A stretch of 5,095 nucleotides of DNA, from the NCBI GenBank assembly GCA_030595485.1, contig JAUVDE010000277.1, positions 1 through 5,095 on the forward strand, read 5' to 3'. Shown here in pieces: positions 1-5,095 of this stretch. A program made the translations under genes and the position numbers. Numbering within the stretch: the first letter of the stretch is position 1; every line of letters begins with the position of its first letter. This stretch comes from Draconibacterium sp. (GTDB taxonomy: Bacteria; Bacteroidota; Bacteroidia; Bacteroidales; Prolixibacteraceae). Under the pieces are notes generated by a model, which saw only the letters and a program-made list of their open reading frames with translations, did not search any database and was not told the origin of the DNA.

Positions 1-1
1 T

Positions 2-142
2 AAAGTACTAAACGAAGCAAATGTTGTTGGAACGCCCGGTTCGGGATTTGGTCCAGCCGGCGAAGGTTACTTCCGTTTTTCTGCTTTTGCAGGCAGAGAA
101 AATGTATTGGAAGCAATGGAAAGAGTTAAGAATTTGAGCTAA
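2..142 (+). CDS. dapL: LL-diaminopimelate aminotransferase, C-terminal end (partial)
   Basis: This is the last 46 codons of a gene that begins left of the window and ends at TAA (140-142). The visible peptide contains [20 protein letters not shown] followed by a [12 protein letters not shown] helix, which I recognise as the conserved C-terminal end of DapL-type aminotransferases. The Arg in the YFRFS stretch corresponds to the substrate carboxylate-binding arginine of fold-type I enzymes (family knowledge). DapL is a cytoplasmic PLP enzyme that converts tetrahydrodipicolinate, with glutamate as amino donor, directly to LL-diaminopimelate, bypassing the succinylase or acetylase steps; the product feeds lysine and peptidoglycan synthesis. 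The PLP lysine and N-terminal domain lie outside the window, so catalytic integrity cannot be judged. The palindrome 20 bases after the stop suggests this is the last gene of its transcript. A different class I/II aminotransferase is possible but less likely given the motif. Confidence 0.88.
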   Translation, partial: KVLNEANVVGTPGSGFGPAGEGYFRFSAFAGRENVLEAMERVKNLS

Positions 143-161
143 TCAGTTTATACGATAAAAG

Positions 162-193
162 AAAATCCGGGTTGAATATTCAACCCGGATTTT
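162..193. terminator. Perfect palindrome, probable bidirectional intrinsic terminator
   Basis: Positions 162-193 form an uninterrupted 32-base palindrome centred on 177/178, with the GC-rich core CCGGGTT/AACCCGG. Folded as RNA it gives a stem of about 14 pairs with a four-base loop. On the plus strand the stem ends in a T run (190-194) just after dapL; on the minus strand it is followed by TTTTCTTTTA, so it could also stop transcripts from the convergent membrane-protein gene that ends at 312. Confidence 0.85.
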
Positions 194-311
194 TTATGTT
201 TTTTATTGCTACTTCTATATTGCTTTGCTTCGCTACATATGATAAAGATGCTAAAATAAAATGTATCATTGGTAGCCAAGTAATCTTCCTTTTTAACCCA
301 ACACCATTCTT

Positions 312-698
312 TTATTCTTGTAACAAGGCACTTCTAATGAGTAAAACAGCTAAGCCAATTACGAGCAAACATCCTCCCCAACCCATAATTAACAATTGAC
401 GAGCTGCTCGAGTTACCACTTCAAAATCAGTAAACTCAGACCAAACTGCCAAAGAAAAATAAACCCCCAGCAAAAACATTATCCCGCCCAGAAGTCCATT
501 CAATAATTGAAATTGAAAAATAAATTGAACAAGAAATAATGAAATAAGACTCAAGCAAACTACAGTAGCTCCAATACCACTAGTTTCTATTAAGTACATT
601 AACAGAAGACCAATGAAAAGGAAACAGGTAATTCTACTTACAAAAAATTGTTTATCAAATAAGTTAAATTGTGAAGGTGTTAGTACTTTTGCGTTCAT
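312..698 (-). CDS. Hypothetical four-helix integral membrane protein
   Basis: This 128-residue protein is not one I recognise. After a short polar N-terminus with two aromatic pairs, it has four hydrophobic stretches at about residues 22-39, 43-64, 68-86 and 103-122, so it is predicted to be a small inner-membrane protein with both ends on the same side. A charged segment (residues 88-100, with E88, D91, E93 and R97/R100) links helices 3 and 4, and helix 4 carries a Gly-rich MGWGGC patch. There is no signal peptide, catalytic motif or metal site that I can see. It starts at ATG (698-696) without a clear ribosome binding site, which is usual in this phylum. It lies 57 bases downstream of the aminotransferase on the same strand, so readthrough from that gene is the simplest source of its transcript, and I see no convincing separate promoter. 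Helix pattern and an open frame across the whole length support a real gene; function is unknown. Confidence 0.72.
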   Translation of the reverse strand: MNAKVLTPSQFNLFDKQFFVSRITCFLFIGLLLMYLIETSGIGATVVCLSLISLFLVQFIFQFQLLNGLLGGIMFLLGVYFSLAVWSEFTDFEVVTRAARQLLIMGWGGCLLVIGLAVLLIRSALLQE

Positions 699-755
699 TC
701 TGATTCAGTTAAGTTTTCAAAATAACGCAAGACCCAAACGATTTATTATCTAAAT

Positions 756-1982
756 TTAAGAATTTGTTGCTTTCACTTGTTGGCGAACCTTGCTCCCCGG
801 ATAAACTTTTAATGCTTCTTCTAAAATTTTCAGACAAATAGCTAAGTCTTCTTTTTTCAAAACGTATGCAATTCGTACTTCGTCGACTCCACGATTTGGA
901 GCGGTATAAAAACCGGAAGCTGGAGCCATAAAAACAGTTTGATTCTCGTATTCAAAGTCGGAAAGTAACCACGCGCAAAATTTATCAGAATTATCTACCG
1001 GCAAACGTGCAACGGTATAAAATGCGCCCATCGGAATTGGCGAGTAAACACCATCAATACGATTCAAACCATCAATTAAAAATTTACGACGGTTTACATA
1101 TTCATTATAGTTATTCAACATGTATTGTGGATCGGCATCTAACGAAGCTTCAGCAGCAATTTGCCCAATTAGTGGCGGACTTAAACGTGCCTGGCAAAAT
1201 TTCATCACGTTGGTTTTTACCTCTTCATTTTTGCAAATTAATGCTCCAATCCTCAGTCCACATTCACTATAACGTTTCGATACTGAATCGATTAAAACAA
1301 CGTTCTGCTCAATTCCTTCTAAATGAAAAGCAGAAATATAAGGAGCGCCCGTGTAACAAAACTCGCGGTAAACTTCATCAGAAAATAAATACAAATCGTA
1401 CTTTTTAACCAAGTCACGAATCGCGTTCATTTCTTGCTGTGTATATAAATACCCAGTAGGATTATTCGGATTACAAATTAAAATCCCTTTAGTTTTTGGG
1501 GTAATTAACTTCTCGAATTCCTCAATTGGAGGCAAGGCAAATCCTTCATCAATATCGGCAACAAGTGGTTTAATTTTTGCACCGGCAACAATTGCAAAAG
1601 CTTCGTAGTTTGCATATGCCGGCTCGGGCACAATTATTTCATCACCTGGGTCGAGGCAACTCATAAAAGCAAAAGTTACAGCTTCGCTACCACCCGATGT
1701 AATAATAATATCATCAACAGTTACATCAATATTAAATTTATGGTAGTATTCCGCCAGCTTTTCACGAAACGATAAAATCCCCTCGCTTGGCGTATATTCC
1801 AAAATAATACGATCGATGGCTTTAATTGCCGCAAGCGCTTCAGGTGGAGTTGGTAAATCGGGCTGACCGATATTTAAATGAAACACTTTCTTCCCGTCCG
1901 CCTTTGCTTTCTCTGCTAAAGGCGCCAATTTCCTGATGGGTGAATCAGGCATTATCCTTCCCCGGTCTGATACTGTCGGCAT
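756..1982 (-). CDS. Pyridoxal phosphate-dependent class I/II aminotransferase (AspC/COG0436 family)
   Basis: This is a complete 408-residue fold-type I aminotransferase, expected to be cytoplasmic and dimeric, moving an amino group between an amino acid and a 2-oxo acid such as 2-oxoglutarate. Visible landmarks in order are NIGQPD (37-42), the cofactor phosphate-binding TSGGSEA (95-101), CNPNNPTG (170-177), SDEVY with the pyridine-nitrogen Asp (202), SVSKRYSECGLRIG with the Schiff-base Lys236 and Arg244, PMGAFY (317-322), and VRIAY with Arg370, which binds the substrate carboxylate. All key residues are present. The start at 1982 is preferred because the N-terminal pattern MP-VS-RG--MP-SPIRKL is typical of the family and a promoter lies just upstream; Met11 is an internal alternative. 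About 12 residues after the YPG near the C-terminus look like an extra tail, judged from memory of relatives. Substrate cannot be fixed from sequence: aspartate, aromatic or alanine-type activity are all possible. It is divergent from ald and followed by a membrane-protein gene. Confidence 0.93.
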   Translation of the reverse strand: MPTVSDRGRIMPDSPIRKLAPLAEKAKADGKKVFHLNIGQPDLPTPPEALAAIKAIDRIILEYTPSEGILSFREKLAEYYHKFNIDVTVDDIIITSGGSEAVTFAFMSCLDPGDEIIVPEPAYANYEAFAIVAGAKIKPLVADIDEGFALPPIEEFEKLITPKTKGILICNPNNPTGYLYTQQEMNAIRDLVKKYDLYLFSDEVYREFCYTGAPYISAFHLEGIEQNVVLIDSVSKRYSECGLRIGALICKNEEVKTNVMKFCQARLSPPLIGQIAAEASLDADPQYMLNNYNEYVNRRKFLIDGLNRIDGVYSPIPMGAFYTVARLPVDNSDKFCAWLLSDFEYENQTVFMAPASGFYTAPNRGVDEVRIAYVLKKEDLAICLKILEEALKVYPGSKVRQQVKATNS

Positions 1983-2008
1983 GTTGTATAATATGTTTTA
2001 AAAGAAAG

Positions 2009-2038
2009 CAAATATAAGACTATCAAACTGAAATCAAT
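2009..2038 (-). promoter_or_regulatory. Bacteroidota-type promoter for the aminotransferase gene
   Basis: Read on the minus strand, 2016-2009 is TATATTTG, an exact match to the TAnnTTTG -7 box used by the primary sigma factor of Bacteroidota. An imperfect -33 element, ATTG, lies at 2038-2035, 18 bases upstream. Transcription would start near 2003, leaving a leader of about 20 bases before the ATG at 1982, which supports that start codon. Confidence 0.65.
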
Positions 2039-2041
2039 GAA

Positions 2042-2075
2042 TTATAATTTTTTTCAATTTGAAATTTAATTATAA
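2042..2075. promoter_or_regulatory. Nested AT-rich dyad, candidate operator
   Basis: An 8-base inverted repeat, TTATAATT (2042-2049) and AATTATAA (2068-2075), flanks a central 13-base palindrome TTTCAA-T-TTGAAA (2052-2064); the two centres of symmetry differ by only half a base. The element lies immediately upstream of the aminotransferase promoter, where an activator or repressor dimer could sit, and about 140 bases upstream of ald. Symmetry is seen directly; the regulatory role is inferred. AT richness raises the chance of accidental dyads. Confidence 0.4.
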
Positions 2076-2088
2076 CGTTAAATGACAG

Positions 2089-2110
2089 TTTCTTGACATT
2101 TATCAAGAAA
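2089..2110. promoter_or_regulatory. Inverted repeat TTTCTTGA-N6-TCAAGAAA, candidate operator
   Basis: Two perfect 8-base half-sites (2089-2096 and 2103-2110) are separated by six bases, giving a 22-base dyad typical in size of a dimeric regulator site. It lies nearly midway between the divergent starts at 1982 and 2215. It has no T run and is far from any gene end, so it is not a terminator. Lrp/AsnC-type regulators often control ald and transaminase genes (family knowledge), but no regulator gene is present and its identity is unknown. Confidence 0.42.
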
Positions 2111-2176
2111 TCACTTTAAAGCCTTCAAATGTTCGAATTATTAAGTTTTATCATGTTTTTGTCACCCATAGCTGTA

Positions 2177-2184
2177 TATTTTTG
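2177..2184 (+). promoter_or_regulatory. Probable -7 box of the ald promoter
   Basis: TATTTTTG at 2177-2184 matches TAnnTTTG exactly and lies 30 bases before the ald ATG, giving a leader of roughly 25 bases. The partner -33 element is poor: the nearest TTTG (2158-2161) leaves only 15 bases of spacing, shorter than the usual 18-22. This could mean that transcription depends on an activator bound upstream. Confidence 0.5.
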
Positions 2185-2214
2185 GTCTCGAAATAAAACT
2201 TAAATTTTTTCACG

Positions 2215-3327
2215 ATGATAATAGGAGTTCCAAAGGAGATTAAAAACAACGAGAACCGCATTGCCCTTACACCGGCTGGAGCGGCAGAGTTAGTAAAGCG
2301 TGGACATGAAGTTTATGTTCAAGCAGGTGGTGGTAACGGCAGTGGTTTCCCTGATGAGGATTACATTGCAGCAGGCGCAAAAATGCTTCCTGCTATTGAA
2401 GATGTATATGGCATTGCTGAAATGATAATTAAAGTGAAAGAGCCAATTGAGCCAGAATACAAGCTGATTAAAAAAGGTCAGATTTTGTATACTTATTTCC
2501 ACTTTGCTTCGGGTGAAGCTTTAACCAATGCAATGATTGAGAATAAATCAATCTGTTTGGCCTACGAAACTGTTGAGCTAGACGATCGTTCTCTTCCATT
2601 ATTGGTTCCAATGAGTGAAGTTGCTGGTCGTATGTCGGTTCAGGAAGGTGCAAAATACCTTGAGAAAACATATGGTGGTTATGGTGTACTTTTAGGTGGT
2701 GTTCCTGGAGTTCCTCCTGCTAAAGTATTAGTAATTGGTGGTGGTATTGTTGGAACCGAAGCTGCAAAAATGGCTGCAGGACTTGGCGCTGATGTTACCA
2801 TTATGGATATTTCGTTACCACGTTTGCGTTATTTGGATGATATTATGCCAGCTAACGTTAAAACCATGATGAGTAACGAATACAATATTCGCGACATGAT
2901 TAAAACACACGATTTAATTATTGGTGCGGTACTTATTCCGGGTGCAAAAGCGCCTCACTTGGTTACCAAAGAAATGCTTAAAACAATGCGACCGGGAACA
3001 GTAATGGTAGATGTTGCAGTTGACCAAGGTGGTTGTTTCGAAACTACTGTTGCAACAACGCACGCCGAACCAATTTTCTTTGTTCACGATGTATTACACT
3101 ACTGCGTTGCCAATATGCCGGGTGCTGTGCCACGTACTTCTACAATCGCGCTTACAAACGCAACACTTCCTTATGCAATTCAAATTGCAGGAAAAGGATG
3201 GACACAAGCTTGTATTGATAACGAACCTTTACGCAAAGGTTTAAATGTTGTTGATGGCAAAGTTGTGTACGAAGGAGTTGCCGAAGCTTTCAACTTACCT
3301 TACCAAAAAGTTGAAACTGTTTTATAA
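2215..3327 (+). CDS. ald: Alanine dehydrogenase (NAD-dependent)
   Basis: This complete 370-residue protein matches the usual length of Ald. It catalyses the reversible oxidative deamination of L-alanine to pyruvate and ammonia with NAD, normally as a cytoplasmic hexamer, and serves either alanine use as carbon and nitrogen source or ammonia assimilation. The N-terminal catalytic domain opens with IGVPKEIKNNENRIALTP and holds Arg15, Lys75 and His96; the Rossmann domain has GGGIVG (175-180) and Asp198 at the end of the second strand, which favours NAD; Asp270 sits in VDVAVDQGG and Asn300 in VANMPGAVPRTST. These positions coincide with the substrate-binding and catalytic residues known for bacterial Ald, so the enzyme should be active. 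The related transhydrogenase alpha subunit and lysine-forming dehydrogenases are less likely given this residue set. It is a single-gene transcript by its signals: its own promoter, then a strong terminator 23 bases after the stop. It is divergent from the aminotransferase, which suggests related metabolic roles. Confidence 0.97.
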   Translation: MIIGVPKEIKNNENRIALTPAGAAELVKRGHEVYVQAGGGNGSGFPDEDYIAAGAKMLPAIEDVYGIAEMIIKVKEPIEPEYKLIKKGQILYTYFHFASGEALTNAMIENKSICLAYETVELDDRSLPLLVPMSEVAGRMSVQEGAKYLEKTYGGYGVLLGGVPGVPPAKVLVIGGGIVGTEAAKMAAGLGADVTIMDISLPRLRYLDDIMPANVKTMMSNEYNIRDMIKTHDLIIGAVLIPGAKAPHLVTKEMLKTMRPGTVMVDVAVDQGGCFETTVATTHAEPIFFVHDVLHYCVANMPGAVPRTSTIALTNATLPYAIQIAGKGWTQACIDNEPLRKGLNVVDGKVVYEGVAEAFNLPYQKVETVL

Positions 3328-3350
3328 AAAAATCAACCTTTATATACTCC

Positions 3351-3384
3351 AAAGGCCTTCCTCGTTAGCGGGGAAGGCTTTTTT
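3351..3384 (+). terminator. Intrinsic terminator after ald
   Basis: GCCTTCC (3355-3361) pairs with GGAAGGC (3372-3378). The stem extends inward by a T-G pair and two more pairs to a TTAG loop (3365-3368), and outward through A-T pairs. A six-T run (3379-3384) follows. This ends the ald transcript and separates it from the channel gene. Confidence 0.93.
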
Positions 3385-3425
3385 ATTTCAGATCACCTCA
3401 AACAATACCTAAAAACAAGTTACTA

Positions 3426-3456
3426 TTTAGCTGTTCTGAAATAAATTGTATATTTA
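3426..3456 (+). promoter_or_regulatory. Weak candidate promoter for the channel gene
   Basis: TATATTTA (3449-3456) differs from TAnnTTTG only in the last base, and TTTA (3426-3429) lies 19 bases upstream in the -33 position. Both boxes lack the final G. Position fits, since a terminator precedes it and the ATG is 19 bases downstream, but the match is poor in an AT-rich stretch. Confidence 0.3.
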
Positions 3457-3475
3457 AAATTCAATTTTGTTACGA

Positions 3476-4285
3476 ATGAACAAAACCAAACAGAAAATTT
3501 ACGAGGTAATTTTTGAAGCGGACACTCCCACCGGCAAATATTTCGATGTCTCGCTGTTAATTATTATTCTCATCAGTGTTGCCTTGGTGGTACTCGAAAG
3601 CGTTCCTACCATTCTCGCAAACAACGAATCAATCCTTAAAATTCTGGAATGGGTAATTACCATTATTTTCACCTTGGAGTATATGCTTAGAATTATCATT
3701 GTAAAAAAACCTTTCCGTTATATTTTTAGCTTTTACGGAATAATTGATTTTCTATCCGTAATCCCAACCTACTTAAGTCTCATTATAATCGGTTCACACA
3801 GTTTAGTGGTTATTCGTATTTTACGTTTGTTACGTGTTTTTCGTATCCTGAAACTAACCCGCTACACACAGGCTGGCAGAGTATTGGCAAGAGCAATGTG
3901 GGCAAGCCGCGAAAAAATTAGCGTATTTATATTCTTTGTAGTAATACTGGTAATTGTTGTTGGTACCATAATGTATATTGTCGAAGGACCACAGCACGGT
4001 TTTACAAGTATCCCTCGTGGTATTTACTGGGCAATTGTAACACTTACTACTGTTGGTTATGGCGACATTAGCCCCGAAACTCCCATAGGGCAATTTTTTG
4101 CCAGCATTGTAATGATTATGGGTTACGCCATTATTGCTGTTCCTACCGGAATTGTAACGGCTGAAATTATCAATCCATCAACAAAACAAAATACACAGGT
4201 TTGCCAACACTGCCTTTGCCCAGCACATGACGACGACGCTGTTTTTTGCAAGAAGTGTGGTTCGAAAATCAATCCGGAAGAATAA
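3476..4285 (+). CDS. Voltage-gated potassium channel with C-terminal zinc ribbon
   Basis: This 269-residue protein is a single-subunit six-helix cation channel expected to form a tetramer in the inner membrane. Helices are visible at about 23-43 (S1), 55-75 (S2, with Glu68 and Arg72), 83-105 (S3, Asp91), 108-130 (S4), 148-168 (S5) and 205-230 (S6). S4 has basic residues at every third position: Arg114, 117, 120, 123, Lys126 and Arg129, the voltage-sensor pattern. The pore loop carries TTVGYGD (191-197), the potassium selectivity filter. There is no RCK nucleotide-binding domain; instead the short cytoplasmic tail has C243-x2-C246 and C258-x2-C261, a zinc-ribbon arrangement, with extra Cys248 and an acidic DDD between. 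The ATG at 3476 is chosen over an in-frame TTG at 3467, which would add only three residues. Its likely role is potassium flux or membrane-potential control. Neighbours ald and thyA give no functional hint, and terminator and repeat-like DNA isolate it. Confidence 0.92.
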   Translation: MNKTKQKIYEVIFEADTPTGKYFDVSLLIIILISVALVVLESVPTILANNESILKILEWVITIIFTLEYMLRIIIVKKPFRYIFSFYGIIDFLSVIPTYLSLIIIGSHSLVVIRILRLLRVFRILKLTRYTQAGRVLARAMWASREKISVFIFFVVILVIVVGTIMYIVEGPQHGFTSIPRGIYWAIVTLTTVGYGDISPETPIGQFFASIVMIMGYAIIAVPTGIVTAEIINPSTKQNTQVCQHCLCPAHDDDAVFCKKCGSKINPEE

Positions 4286-4300
4286 TTGAAGCAAATATTC

Positions 4301-4383
4301 TGTCATTTCAAGCATCGCGAGAAACCCATTTCTACTTAGCTTTTAACAGGCGATTGCTTAGTCATTCTTCCTTCGAAATGACA
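4301..4383. repeat. Imperfect inverted-repeat element resembling dispersed intergenic repeats of Bacteroidota
   Basis: The ends are perfect 9-base inverted repeats, TGTCATTTC (4301-4309) and GAAATGACA (4375-4383). Inside, AAGCATCG (4310-4317) can pair with CGATTGCTT (4351-4359) with one bulged base, and AGAAA-CCCA-TTTCT (4320-4333) forms a small hairpin. The TGTCATTTC...GCGAGAAA start resembles short palindromic repeats that I recall being common between genes in this phylum, here apparently degraded. It starts 15 bases after the channel stop codon, so as RNA it could protect or end that transcript, although no T run follows. Copy number cannot be seen in one window. Confidence 0.5.
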
Positions 4384-4431
4384 ATCCCGTTAACAACCTC
4401 TAAACAATTGTGGATATTTAAATGACTCAAC

Positions 4432-4464
4432 TTTGACGCAACCTTTTTCAAAATTTTATTTTTG
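4432..4464 (+). promoter_or_regulatory. Bacteroidota-type promoter for thyA
   Basis: TTTG (4432-4435) and TATTTTTG (4457-4464) match both elements of the phylum's primary promoter exactly, with a 21-base spacer. The predicted start lies near 4470, leaving a leader of only about 12 bases before the ATG at 4482. This is the best-formed promoter in the window. Confidence 0.75.
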
Positions 4465-4481
4465 CAAGAAATAGTAGAAAC

Positions 4482-5095
4482 ATGAAGCAGTATTTAGATT
4501 TGTTGGAGACCATTTTAGAGGAAGGAACGGTTAAGGAAGACCGCACCGGAACAGGTACAATTAGTCGATTCGGACATCAAATGCGTTTCGATTTAAGCAA
4601 AGGATTCCCAATGATCACCACAAAAAAGCTGCATTTAAAATCTATTATTTACGAATTGCTTTGGTTTTTAAAAGGTGATACCAATGTGAAATATTTACAA
4701 GACCATGGTGTTCGCATATGGAACGAATGGGCTGATGATGATGGTAACCTGGGACATATTTATGGTTACCAATGGCGCAGTTGGCCTACTCCCGATGGAA
4801 CAAAAATTGACCAAATTTCGCAGGTGTTGGAACAGATTAAAACCAATCCCGACTCGCGCCGCCACTTGGTTAGTGCATGGAATGTTGGCGAATTGGACAA
4901 AATGAATTTACCTCCTTGCCATATTATTTTTCAGTTTTATGTTGCCGATGGAAAACTTTCGTGCCAGCTGTACCAACGTAGTGCCGATGTATTTTTGGGT
5001 GTTCCGTTTAATGTTGCTTCATACGCGCTTTTAACCATGATGATGGCGCAAGCCGCCGGATTGGAGGCAGGAGATTTTGTTCATACTTTTGGCGA
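4482..5095 (+). CDS. thyA: Thymidylate synthase (5' part, cut by window end)
   Basis: The first 204 codons are present; the family is usually about 264 residues, so roughly 60 are missing beyond the window. ThyA is a cytoplasmic homodimer that methylates dUMP to dTMP using 5,10-methylenetetrahydrofolate, yielding dihydrofolate. The sequence keeps E. coli-like numbering: Arg21 in the phosphate-binding loop (KEDRTGTGT), Trp80-Asn81, Arg126-Arg127, which reach the partner subunit's phosphate, the catalytic Cys146 in LPPCH, then Gln165-Arg166-Ser167, Asp169 and Asn177 for dUMP binding. It is therefore the classical folate-dependent enzyme, not flavin-dependent ThyX. The start is set by the family N-terminus ([15 protein letters not shown]) and the promoter just upstream; no Shine-Dalgarno sequence is seen. 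A dihydrofolate reductase gene often follows thyA, but that would lie outside the window. Confidence 0.97.
   Translation, partial: MKQYLDLLETILEEGTVKEDRTGTGTISRFGHQMRFDLSKGFPMITTKKLHLKSIIYELLWFLKGDTNVKYLQDHGVRIWNEWADDDGNLGHIYGYQWRSWPTPDGTKIDQISQVLEQIKTNPDSRRHLVSAWNVGELDKMNLPPCHIIFQFYVADGKLSCQLYQRSADVFLGVPFNVASYALLTMMMAQAAGLEAGDFVHTFG

Noticed and set aside
172..399. Plus-strand open frame of 75 codons after dapL
   Set aside because: It starts inside the terminator palindrome, overlaps the end of the better-supported minus-strand membrane-protein gene, and its peptide has no family resemblance.
699..755. Separate promoter for the membrane-protein gene
   Set aside because: On the minus strand only a shortened box (TATTTTG) with no correctly spaced -33 element is seen; readthrough from the aminotransferase is simpler.
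1007..1408. Plus-strand open frame of 133 codons
   Set aside because: It lies wholly antisense to the aminotransferase, whose catalytic motifs are intact across this region; the peptide looks like random composition.
2093..2120. TTGACA (2093-2098) with TTTAAA (2115-2120), like an E. coli sigma-70 promoter
   Set aside because: The -10 match is poor, the primary sigma factor of this phylum prefers TTTG/TAnnTTTG, and TTGACA is explained as part of the inverted repeat at 2089-2110.
2290..2671. Two minus-strand open frames inside ald
   Set aside because: They are antisense to conserved Ald catalytic residues and show no promoter or recognisable protein.
3011..3244. Two plus-strand open frames in other phases within ald
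   Set aside because: They are frame-shifted shadows of the Ald C-terminal coding sequence, with no independent signals.
3467..3475. TTG start three codons upstream of the channel ATG
   Set aside because: It adds only three residues, and ATG at 3476 is a stronger start with nothing favouring the TTG.
3499..4093. Minus-strand open frames opposite the channel gene
   Set aside because: They are antisense to the S1-S2 helices and to S4 through the pore region of the channel; composition simply mirrors its codons.
4705..4905. Plus-strand open frame of 66 codons within thyA
   Set aside because: It is an out-of-phase shadow of thyA, which is intact and contains the catalytic motifs here.

Overview
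The window looks like ordinary chromosome from a Bacteroidota bacterium, probably of the marine Marinilabiliales/Prolixibacteraceae type. The clues are moderate-to-low GC with AT-rich intergenic DNA, genes without clear Shine-Dalgarno sequences, promoter boxes of the Bacteroidota form (TTTG, then about 20 bases, then TAnnTTTG), and DapL-type lysine biosynthesis. The taxonomic call is inference from style and gene content, not from a marker gene.

Layout from left to right. The window opens with the last 46 codons of a plus-strand LL-diaminopimelate aminotransferase gene (dapL), followed by a 32-base perfect palindrome that should terminate transcription in both directions. Positions 194-311 hold no gene or clear signal. 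Two minus-strand genes follow: a 128-residue four-helix membrane protein of unknown function (312-698) and, upstream of it in the same direction, a complete PLP-dependent class I/II aminotransferase (756-1982). A 232-base divergent intergenic region carries a promoter for each side and two dyad-symmetric candidate operators. Next come plus-strand alanine dehydrogenase (2215-3327) with a strong intrinsic terminator, a six-helix voltage-gated potassium channel with a C-terminal four-cysteine zinc ribbon (3476-4285), an intergenic folded repeat-like element (4301-4383), a well-formed Bacteroidota promoter, and the first 204 codons of thymidylate synthase thyA, cut by the window end.

How the genes fit together. 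Three of the six genes handle amino-group transfer or alanine/aspartate-family metabolism: DapL makes LL-diaminopimelate for lysine and cell wall, the aminotransferase exchanges amino groups between amino acids and 2-oxo acids, and Ald links alanine to pyruvate and ammonia. The aminotransferase and ald are divergent and share one regulatory region, so shared control is plausible but unproven. The channel and thyA have their own transcription signals and no obvious functional link to the rest.

I see no mobile element, CRISPR array, RNA gene, defence system or previously undescribed multi-gene system here. The most notable items are the channel-zinc ribbon fusion, the nested dyads between the aminotransferase and ald, and the folded repeat-like element before thyA.
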